From positions 1 through 12,453 of the forward strand of contig JAJCYL010000617.1 in NCBI GenBank assembly GCA_029262955.1: 12,453 nt of DNA, in the 5' to 3' direction. Position numbers and translations under genes: made by a program. Every line of letters begins with the position of its first letter. Within the stretch, counting starts at the first letter, position 1. This stretch comes from Cytophagales bacterium. Its GTDB lineage: Bacteria; Bacteroidota; Bacteroidia; Cytophagales; Cyclobacteriaceae. The notes under the pieces were generated by a model that saw nothing but the letters and a program-made list of their open reading frames with translations, ran no database searches and had not been told where the DNA came from. Below, one piece after another: positions 6,932 through 12,453 of the stretch.

Positions 6932-7186
6932 ATGGCTACAGAATCGACGAGTTTAAGATTAGATGCAGAGGCAAAAAAACAGGCATACGCTGTGTTTAAA
7001 GCTGTTGGCTTAAAACCGACTCAAGCCATCAATCTTTTTCTTCGCCAAGTTGCCCTGCGTAGAGGACTACCTTTTGATGTAAAAATCCCAAATGCTGAAA
7101 CCCTTGAGGCAATGAAGGAATTGGAAAGTGGTGGTGGCAGGCACTATAAGAACTCAGAAGAAATGTATAAAGATCTGGACATTTGA
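6932..7186 (+). CDS. RelB/DinJ-family antitoxin
   Basis: This 84-residue protein has a ribbon-helix-helix N-terminus: a beta strand at about 4-10 (ESTSLRLD), helix A at about 11-25 (AEAKKQAYAVFKAVGL) and helix B at about 28-43 (PTQAINLFLRQVALRR). The family signature RGLPFDVKIPN follows at about 44-54. The C-terminal part (about 55-84) is charged and should wrap and neutralise the toxin. DinJ-type antitoxins bind DNA as dimers and repress their own operon; the inverted repeat over the promoter just upstream fits this. The stop lies 3 bp before the toxin start, as expected for a co-translated pair. The gene looks intact although the partner toxin is frameshifted. Closer to DinJ/RelB than to other RHH antitoxins, with good confidence. 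Confidence 0.9.
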   Translation: MATESTSLRLDAEAKKQAYAVFKAVGLKPTQAINLFLRQVALRRGLPFDVKIPNAETLEAMKELESGGGRHYKNSEEMYKDLDI

Positions 7187-7189
7187 TTA

Positions 7190-7464
7190 ATGTACGAAGT
7201 TCAGGTTACCACCCAATTTAAGCGTGATATTAAGCGTTGTAAGCGGCAGCATAAGCCAATGGATAAGTTCAAGAATATCAACGAGTTACTTATTTCAGGG
7301 CAAGCACTTCCGCAGAAAAATAAAGATCACTATTGTCTGGTAGGTGGTCAGGATATCGAGAATGCCATATTGAACCGGATTGGCTCTTGATCTATCGGAT
7401 TAATGAAGATGAAAAATTTATGGAATACGTTCGAATGGGATCGCACTCAGACTTGTTTTCGTAA
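7190..7464 (+). pseudogene. YafQ-family mRNA interferase toxin, split by a single-base frameshift
   Basis: YafQ-type toxins are ribosome-dependent endoribonucleases. The first frame (7190-7390) gives a normal YafQ N-terminus (MYEVQVTTQFKRDIKRCKRQ, then the region up to DHYCLVGGQ) but then runs into an unrelated tail ending at TGA 7388-7390. From 7351 another frame encodes GYRECHIEPDWLLIYRI, and further on VRMGSHSDLFS, to TAA at 7462-7464; this is the rest of the toxin. Adding one base near 7351 (CAGGA to CAGGGA) restores a 91-residue protein, close to the usual 92. It would have H47, H60, D64, W65, R82, H86 and F90 in the family spacing. All catalytic residues survive, so the lesion is recent, a sequencing error, or a frameshift site. 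As read, the toxin is inactive. Confidence 0.85.
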
Positions 7465-7722
7465 AGAATTTCTTTAAACTATAAAGCTTTTACCATTTTC
7501 TCACCTGTCCATTTGGGAGTCATGGAGATGTCATGTTTGATGGGACTCCTGTCTTCCGGATTAAATAGTTCGCTGATTTTTTGCTCTTCACTGCCAGGGA
7601 CTATTTTCAAAATTTTGACCTCAAAACATAACCAGTTAAGTTGTTTTTATATATTTACATAACCAGTTAAGTAAAATTTCCGTTAATCTGTCTATAGTAG
7701 AGAACCCATAAATATCCATTCC
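7465..7722. other. Intergenic region with a minus-strand gene remnant and the permease promoter
   Basis: On the minus strand a 54-codon open stretch (TAG at 7479-7481, open back to about 7643) encodes a plausible but unrecognised C-terminus with SELFNPEDRSPIKHDISM and TPKWTGEKMVKAL, without a good start. It looks like the tail of a lost gene, since its upstream end runs into the operator sites. A 15-bp palindrome, TAAAGAATTTCTTTA (7462-7476), overlaps the end of the toxin. The permease operators lie at 7626-7675. Confidence 0.35.
7626..7675 (+). promoter_or_regulatory. Paired MarR-type operators and promoter of the permease gene
   Basis: The 16-mer ACATAACCAGTTAAGT occurs twice, at 7626-7641 and 7657-7672, exactly 31 bp apart. 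Each copy contains a TAAC-N2-GTTA dyad. A TAnnTTTA box (TATATTTA, 7650-7657) lies between the dyads, so the first dyad covers the -33 zone and the second the start of transcription. The block 7650-7675 matches 11684-11709 in 21 of 26 positions. The nearby MarR protein is the probable binder; this is inferred. Confidence 0.65.
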
Positions 7723-10119
7723 ATGTTTAAATTATTCTTAAAGTCTGTATTCAGATCACTTGTCAGGCAGAAAATGTATACCACCATTAACATCATTGGT
7801 TTGATGATTGGTATTCTGTCATTTTCATTAATCATGCTTTATGTATCGGATGAAAATAGTTTTGATCAATTTCACGAGAATAAGGGTCGAATTTATAGGC
7901 TAACCTCCTCTAACAAGGAAAAAAGGGGTGGTATCACTCCTTATGTTTGGGGGCAATACCTTAAAAATGACCTCCCCGAAGTTGAGAACTATACAACTTT
8001 TCAAATCTTATCCACGACGACCAGGATTGGAAACGATGTTTTTACAGAGGATAAGGTCATTACGGCGGACTCGACGTTTTTTGAGATTTTTGATTTTCCT
8101 GTTTTGGAAGGAAATAAAAAGAAATTTCTCACCGAGCCTAACAAGATATTATTAACGTCGGAAACTGCCGGTAGATACTTTTCTGCCGGTGATGCAATCG
8201 GCAAAACCCTTGAGATGAATCACTATGGGACATTCGTCAATTACGAAGTAGCAGGTATTGTCGATTGTCCTAATAACTCACATATCCAATTTGACTTTAT
8301 AATACCTATTCATAACGTAAAGAGACTTTCTAATAATTCCTGGGCTTATGAACATTGGAGAGCACATTTTGTAAATACCTACTTACTGCTTTCAGAAAAT
8401 CCGAATATTGAGGGGTTGGGCCGTAAGTTCGAAGACTGGCTATTCAATCATGCAGGTGAAGAGGTTAGCAAGACTTATACCTTAGGATTACAACCACTTC
8501 TTGACATCTACCAAAAGACTGATTTCTCTTTTGACTTTCAGCCAAGGGGAGACGAGCAGAATATTCAAATCTTAAGAATTGTTGCTCTCGGAATTCTGCT
8601 TATGGCTTTAATCAACTTTATTAATATAACATCAGCACAATCATTGCGCAGGGCAAAAGAAGTAAGTCTAAAAAAGGTTTTAGGAGTAAAAAAGACCTCA
8701 CTGATCCAACAATTTGTTGGTGAGTCTATTGTTGTATCAATTTTGGCAATTCTATTAAGTGCGGTTATCATCTTACTTATTCTTCCTTATTTCAATGACT
8801 TTACGAACAAGAATTTCACTATTCAGGAATTATTTTCTTTAGGAAATATTCTGTTTCTGATTGTCTTGTCACTTTTTGTCGGTATTGCATCAGGTTTATA
8901 CCCGGCCATTTTGCTGGCTTCCTACAAAGCTGTGAGTATTTTGAGTTCAAGGTCTGCCGCCAGAAGCAAGGGTGCAATGGCTCGAAAGGTCTTAGTAATT
9001 ACTCAATTCACTCTTACAGTAGTCTTACTGACTTCAACCGGTGTCATTTATAACCAGGTGGAATATATGGGTAAAAAGAATTTGGGTTTTGATAAGGAAC
9101 AGATATTGGTGATTGAGGACGGAGGTGAAGTTTCTTCTGACGTTCAGAAAGCACAGTTGTTTAGGGAACAAGTAACTGGTATAGGACAAATTCACGCTGT
9201 CACCTGCTCCAATACTTTTCCGGGAAGGCAGACATGGTCCATGAGGTATATTCCGGAGGGGTTTACAGCTGAAGAAAGTCATTCATTCTCAACCATCTTT
9301 GCGGATCATGACTTTCTGAAAACATATGGGGTAGAGGTGATAAAAGGTAGGGATTTTAATCGGAACATATATTCTGATTCTACCGCAATTCTGATCAATG
9401 AAGCTGCTGTTGGGTTTTTAGCCAATATTGATCCAAAGTGGGCTGTCAATCCTCTTGAAAAGGAACTTACGTTATCTTATCTTAATTCTAAATCCAAAGT
9501 GATTGGTGTTTTTGAAAACTTTCATTTCGAATCACTCAAGACAGAAATCAATCCTTTGATCATTTACATTCTGCCAAATGATTTTCATAGTCTTCAACTA
9601 CGAGTTTCACTTGATGGGATAAATGAGACTATTACCTATCTCGAAAACACCTGGCAAAAGCTTTATCCTGATGTTCCCTTTAGTTACACTTTTGTAGACA
9701 AGGAATTTGCAACTTATCTCAAAGCAGATCAACAACTGGGTAAACTTCTCCAGATCTTCACCATTCTTTCTTTGATTGTGGCAATTCTAGGATTATTTGG
9801 GCTTGCTTCATTTCTTGCCTTTGAAAAGGCTAAAGAAATGAGTATTCGAAAGGTGATGGGTGCGTCCGAAAAGCAGTTGACCATTCAACTTTCATGGTTG
9901 TTTTTGAGGCTAATTTTAATCGCCAATCTTATGGCTATTCCATTAGGATATTTCTTAATGTCCAAGTGGATGGAAGGGTTTGCTTATCGAGCTGGCATGC
10001 CTCATGGAGTTTTTGCTCTTGCTTTTGGTGTGACTGTTATTGTGACACTCGGCACCATAACATATCATGCCGTCAGAACAGCTATGACTAATCCAGTTGA
10101 AATTTTAGCTCAGGAATAG
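7723..10119 (+). CDS. FtsX/MacB-type ABC transporter permease
   Basis: This 798-residue inner-membrane protein has the duplicated FtsX layout. A first helix (about 20-41) is followed by a large periplasmic MacB-like domain (about 45-280), helices at about 282-302, 333-355, 374-396 and 422-444, and a second periplasmic domain (about 446-672). Three more helices follow, at about 675-699, 724-745 and 761-782. The coupling segments KEVSLKKVLGVKKTSL (312-327) and KEMSIRKVMGASEKQL (704-719) are the family hallmarks. It ends in the usual NPVEILAQE. Relatives use ATP to move or extract molecules across the envelope rather than import them. No ATPase gene is adjacent, so a partner must be encoded elsewhere. 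The next gene starts 2 bp after the stop. The paired operators upstream suggest MarR control, which would fit a stress or toxic-compound response. Substrate unknown. Confidence 0.93.
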   Translation: MFKLFLKSVFRSLVRQKMYTTINIIGLMIGILSFSLIMLYVSDENSFDQFHENKGRIYRLTSSNKEKRGGITPYVWGQYLKNDLPEVENYTTFQILSTTTRIGNDVFTEDKVITADSTFFEIFDFPVLEGNKKKFLTEPNKILLTSETAGRYFSAGDAIGKTLEMNHYGTFVNYEVAGIVDCPNNSHIQFDFIIPIHNVKRLSNNSWAYEHWRAHFVNTYLLLSENPNIEGLGRKFEDWLFNHAGEEVSKTYTLGLQPLLDIYQKTDFSFDFQPRGDEQNIQILRIVALGILLMALINFINITSAQSLRRAKEVSLKKVLGVKKTSLIQQFVGESIVVSILAILLSAVIILLILPYFNDFTNKNFTIQELFSLGNILFLIVLSLFVGIASGLYPAILLASYKAVSILSSRSAARSKGAMARKVLVITQFTLTVVLLTSTGVIYNQVEYMGKKNLGFDKEQILVIEDGGEVSSDVQKAQLFREQVTGIGQIHAVTCSNTFPGRQTWSMRYIPEGFTAEESHSFSTIFADHDFLKTYGVEVIKGRDFNRNIYSDSTAILINEAAVGFLANIDPKWAVNPLEKELTLSYLNSKSKVIGVFENFHFESLKTEINPLIIYILPNDFHSLQLRVSLDGINETITYLENTWQKLYPDVPFSYTFVDKEFATYLKADQQLGKLLQIFTILSLIVAILGLFGLASFLAFEKAKEMSIRKVMGASEKQLTIQLSWLFLRLILIANLMAIPLGYFLMSKWMEGFAYRAGMPHGVFALAFGVTVIVTLGTITYHAVRTAMTNPVEILAQE

Positions 10120-10121
10120 TA

Positions 10122-10640
10122 ATGAACAATTTTAAAGAATCATTACATGTATTAAATCGGACCCCACAAATCCTGAAAGAATTGCTTCGAGATGGTTCGG
10201 AAGGTTGGCGGGATCTCAATGAAGGTGAAAATACATGGAGTCCGGCAAGGGTTTTATGTGATTTATTACGCGGTGATCGAGCTTATTGGATTGAGAACTT
10301 CAGAGTAATAATTGAACAGAGACCTTATGCGTTTGCTGCCTTCCCCAAACAAGGTCAGTTTGACGATATTGATTCTTTCACCATCAACCAGCTACTGGAT
10401 GAATTTGCATCAATCCGTAAAAAAAATTTAGAGGAGGTTTCAGAAGCCAGTCTGAGTTTTAATGACCTGCTCTTAGTTGGTCATCATGCAAACCTTGGTC
10501 GAGTTCAATTAAAAGAACTAATGTCCGCCTGGGCAGTGCATGATTTAGGACATATTAACCAGATCATAAGAGTGATTGCTAAAGGATTTAAATCAAATAT
10601 TGGTCCTTGGCAACCGTATTTAGATATTGTGAACCTTTAA
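10122..10640 (+). CDS. DinB-superfamily protein with an altered metal-ligand position
   Basis: This 172-residue protein fits the DinB four-helix fold. It has WSPARVLCDLLRGDRAYW (39-56), the helix 2 region where the family normally reads WSP-x-x-VL-x-H-L, and AVHDLGHINQI (138-148) with H140 and H144 in the C-terminal metal motif. Position 47, usually the third metal-binding His, is Asp here (CDLL), so the metal site is altered or lost. DinB relatives include thiol transferases for bacillithiol and similar thiols, and many uncharacterised stress proteins. Despite the name, it is unrelated to DNA polymerase IV. It starts 2 bp after the permease stop and is surely in the same transcript. A role with the permease in handling a toxic compound is a guess. 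Confidence 0.85.
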   Translation: MNNFKESLHVLNRTPQILKELLRDGSEGWRDLNEGENTWSPARVLCDLLRGDRAYWIENFRVIIEQRPYAFAAFPKQGQFDDIDSFTINQLLDEFASIRKKNLEEVSEASLSFNDLLLVGHHANLGRVQLKELMSAWAVHDLGHINQIIRVIAKGFKSNIGPWQPYLDIVNL

Positions 10641-10690
10641 TAAAGCCAGATTAATTTCAGTGCAAATTCCTTTCAAATCATAGAAATCAT

Positions 10691-10732
10691 CAGTTAATTG
10701 GTTAACATGTTAACAATAACTAGTTAAGCTGT
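10691..10732 (+). promoter_or_regulatory. Operator cluster at the marR start
   Basis: Three dyads crowd the 42 bp before the MarR start codon: TAATTGGTTA (10695-10704), a perfect 14-bp palindrome GTTAACATGTTAAC (10701-10714), and TAACTAGTTA (10717-10726), which is a perfect 10-bp palindrome. All share TAAC/GTTA half-sites with the operators at 7626 and 11663. The last dyad ends 6 bp before the ATG, so bound regulator would block transcription start or the leader. Autoregulation is inferred; no clear TAnnTTTG box is seen. Confidence 0.6.
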
Positions 10733-11209
10733 ATGAAAGAAGACTATTTGAAGGAACTTGAACATCTAGGTTTAATCGCAAGGTTGAAAAGGCTTAGTGA
10801 TAACATGCTTTACAGCATACGTGATATATACAAAATCAAAGGATTTGATATTGAACCTAATTGGCATATCGTCTTTTTGCTTTTGAAAAAATACAGGTCC
10901 CGAACGATGACCCAGATCTCAGATTCCCTGGGTTTATCTCAACCGGCTATAGTAAAAATGATTAATAAGATGAAAGAGAGTGGCTATATAGAAGTAGTGG
11001 TTGATTCGGTGGATAACCGTAAAAAACAGTTGATGCTTTCTAAAAAAGCCAAAAAAGAATTACCAACTTTCGAAAAAGTGTGGAGTAGAGGAGAGGCTAC
11101 CATAGCTGAATTGCTCACCAAAAACAAGACTTTTACAAGTCAACTGGAAGACATTGAAAAACAACTGGAAGAAAAAAGTTTTAAAGACAGGGTGATGAGT
11201 CGCCTATAA
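10733..11209 (+). CDS. MarR-family transcriptional regulator
   Basis: This 158-residue protein has the MarR winged-helix layout. N-terminal dimer helices (about 1-35, LGLIARLKRLSDNMLYSI) are followed by a helix-turn-helix at about 58-82 (MTQISDSLGLSQPAIVKMINKMKESG) and a wing at about 84-103 with the family motif D-x-x-D-N-R-K-K-Q (VDSVDNRKKQLMLSKKAKKE). A C-terminal dimer helix bundle follows. The start at 10733 is supported because the canonical N-terminal helix begins at once. MarR proteins bind dyads over promoters and often let go on binding small aromatic or oxidising compounds. TAAC/GTTA dyads lie just before its own start, before the permease operon and between the SRPBCC and PLP-enzyme genes, which makes it the likely local repressor. 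It converges with the SRPBCC gene, leaving only 11 bp. Confidence 0.9.
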   Translation: MKEDYLKELEHLGLIARLKRLSDNMLYSIRDIYKIKGFDIEPNWHIVFLLLKKYRSRTMTQISDSLGLSQPAIVKMINKMKESGYIEVVVDSVDNRKKQLMLSKKAKKELPTFEKVWSRGEATIAELLTKNKTFTSQLEDIEKQLEEKSFKDRVMSRL

Positions 11210-11220
11210 GAGGTAACATT

Positions 11221-11643
11221 TCAATTTTCAACAAATTTTTGATCCCAGGAGTGTTGATTGTCGTGATTACGCAAGTCAATATTATAATCTACCGATGCCT
11301 TAAGTGCCATTAGTACGGATACCCATCCAGCGTACATATCTGCAAATTCTTCTTCGGGCACATTGGTATTAATGAGGTGTAGTTCGGTACCCCCTTCACA
11401 TGGACGGAAGTGCATGGATACGATAGTATCGAAATATTCAATACGAAATTCTGTAGGTTCATTGCGAACAAGTATTTGAGATTGGTACTCTTGTCCGTTT
11501 ATGAATGTGAAATTTATAAAGCCATCTGCTTCCAAGGCGCTCTCTGCCCAAAAACTTTCCCTTCCTTGGACAGAGTTAATAAATTGAAAAACAGTTGTCG
11601 GATCAGTTTTAAGTAAGAGTCTCCATTCGATAGTCGTGTTCAT
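11221..11643 (-). CDS. SRPBCC-domain protein (AHSA1-like)
   Basis: This 140-residue cytoplasmic protein fits the small SRPBCC/START-like fold. An N-terminal strand and helix with WRLLLKTDPTTVFQFI (7-22) come first, then ESFWAESALEADGFINFTF (29-47), and the C-terminal helix region GWVSVLMALKASVDY (106-120) followed by IDLRNHD (122-128) and WDQKFV (133-138). The ending is typical of a widespread subgroup. SRPBCC proteins bind hydrophobic ligands in a deep cavity; some act with MarR- or ArsR-controlled detoxification genes. It is transcribed away from the PLP-enzyme gene, and the 80-bp gap holds paired MarR-type sites, so joint control is likely. No catalytic residues can be assigned. It ends 11 bp from the marR stop. 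Confidence 0.85.
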   Translation of the reverse strand: MNTTIEWRLLLKTDPTTVFQFINSVQGRESFWAESALEADGFINFTFINGQEYQSQILVRNEPTEFRIEYFDTIVSMHFRPCEGGTELHLINTNVPEEEFADMYAGWVSVLMALKASVDYNIDLRNHDNQHSWDQKFVEN

Positions 11644-11662
11644 AATAAATTGATTTGAATGC

Positions 11663-11709
11663 TTAGAAGTTAAGTAATTTTAATAAGTTTACCTAACTGG
11701 TTAAGTAAA
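11663..11709 (+). promoter_or_regulatory. Paired MarR-type operators in the SRPBCC / PLP-enzyme divergent promoter
   Basis: TAACTGGTTA (11694-11703) is a TAAC-N2-GTTA dyad. A weaker copy, TTAGAAGTTA (11663-11672), lies exactly 31 bp upstream, the same spacing as at the permease promoter. A TAnnTTTA box (TAAGTTTA, 11684-11691) sits in the same relative place, 21 bp after the first dyad start. The 26 bp 11684-11709 match 7650-7675 in 21 positions. The box reads toward the PLP enzyme; binding here could also govern the SRPBCC gene. Confidence 0.62.
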
Positions 11710-11723
11710 TCTGATGCAGTACC

Positions 11724-12453
11724 ATGGAAAGTGAAATCAAAAACTCCAAATATCAGATGATTGGCAATACTCCTCTGATCAAACTGGATAAATTAACAAA
11801 TCCTGATTGGGCAGATATATATGTGAAGTATGAAGGAGTAAATCCTACCGGAAGCATGAAGGACAGGATGGCACTATCTATGATAGAAGGTGCCGAACGA
11901 AGGGGTGATCTCAAACCTGGCGGAACGGTAATCGAATATACGGGGGGAAGTACCGGAAGTTCATTAGCTATGGTATGTGCTATGAAAGGTTATAAAGCTT
12001 ACCTGGTATCCTCTGAAGTTTTTGCTGAAGAGAAACTACAAACTATGCGGGCTTTTGGAGCAGAATTAGAAGTAATGCCTGGTGATAATGGCAAGCTAAC
12101 AGCGAAGGTGATTGACAAAATGATTACAAGAGTTAGTGAATTGAGTAATATGGAAAATACCTTTTGGTGTGACCAGGTTAAGAATATCGACAATCGAAAT
12201 GGGTATCACCAGATGGCAAAGGAGATCATGAATGATGTGGGACTTGAGATAGATGAATTTGTTACGGTCGCGGGAGGAGGTGGATGCTTTTCAGGTAATG
12301 CTGAAATATTTAAAAGGGAAATTTCAGGTATCAGATGCATAGCTGCCGAACCAGACACTGTCCGAAATATTTCAGGCGGAGATACCTCAGGAAAGCACAA
12401 GCTGGAGGGGATAGGTTTATCCTTCATCCCGTCAATACTCCGAACGGACTTGA
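11724..12453 (+). CDS. Cysteine synthase-family PLP-dependent enzyme (partial, runs off the window)
   Basis: The frame opens at ATG 11724 and remains open to the last base, giving the first 243 residues of a fold-type II PLP enzyme related to cysteine synthase and cystathionine beta-synthase. Visible motifs are IGNTPLIKL (13-21), NPTGSMKDR (40-48) with K46 as the PLP Schiff-base lysine, and the substrate loop TGGSTG (73-78). Further on are the PLP phosphate loop AGGGGCFSG (183-191) and HKLEGIGLSFIP (225-236). The substrate loop differs from the TSGNTG of CysK: the Asn that contacts PLP O3' in CysK is Ser here, so it belongs to a variant subgroup and may use a different acceptor or substrate. 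It is probably under the same MarR control as its divergent SRPBCC neighbour. About the last quarter of the gene is missing. Confidence 0.88.
   Translation, partial: MESEIKNSKYQMIGNTPLIKLDKLTNPDWADIYVKYEGVNPTGSMKDRMALSMIEGAERRGDLKPGGTVIEYTGGSTGSSLAMVCAMKGYKAYLVSSEVFAEEKLQTMRAFGAELEVMPGDNGKLTAKVIDKMITRVSELSNMENTFWCDQVKNIDNRNGYHQMAKEIMNDVGLEIDEFVTVAGGGGCFSGNAEIFKREISGIRCIAAEPDTVRNISGGDTSGKHKLEGIGLSFIPSILRTDL

Noticed and set aside
7723..10119. Complete ABC transporter at this locus
   Set aside because: No ATP-binding subunit with Walker motifs is present in the window, so only the permease is called.

Overview
The window looks like chromosomal DNA of a Bacteroidota, probably a Cytophagales-type marine or soil bacterium. 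This is inferred from several traits: low G+C, Bacteroidota-style promoter boxes (TAnnTTTG), SPII lipoproteins, WG-repeat and YARHG proteins, a large FtsX/MacB-type permease without an adjacent ATPase, and a stand-alone RadC-like JAB protein. No species can be named from this.

Region 1 (1-5411) is an envelope or secreted-protein region. After the tail of an unknown gene (1-213), a three-gene leftward operon (3415 down to 289) encodes a WG-repeat protein and two lipoproteins. The genes are separated by 5 bp or overlap by 4 bp. Across a 113-bp gap, a rightward pair with a 4-bp overlap encodes a YARHG-domain protein and a seven-motif beta-propeller protein. All five products carry export signals and none has an assigned function.

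Region 2 (5412-7722) is accessory and decaying DNA. It holds the C-terminal stub of an FtsX-type permease with a frameshift, a 110-bp nested inverted repeat just upstream of a RadC/JAB gene, and two diverged copies of a roughly 100-bp hairpin-forming repeat. Next comes a RelB/DinJ-YafQ toxin-antitoxin module. The antitoxin and its promoter/operator look intact, but the toxin carries a single-base frameshift that splits it between two otherwise complete frames. A short minus-strand ORF remnant follows.

Region 3 (7626-12453) looks like a small MarR-centred regulon. The full-length permease (7723-10119) and a DinB-superfamily protein form a tight pair, followed by a MarR regulator. The regulator converges with a SRPBCC (AHSA1-like) gene, which is divergent from a cysteine-synthase-family PLP enzyme that runs off the window. 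The permease promoter and the SRPBCC/PLP-enzyme promoter share a 26-bp block (21 identities) containing a TAnnTTTA box and a TAAC-N2-GTTA dyad, with a second dyad exactly 31 bp upstream. The marR promoter carries TAAC-N2-GTTA-type sites plus a perfect 14-bp palindrome. The simplest reading is that this MarR protein represses itself and both neighbouring transcription units.

The most noteworthy items are the shared operator architecture, the YafQ frameshift, the structured repeats around the radC-like gene, and the block of five uncharacterised exported proteins.
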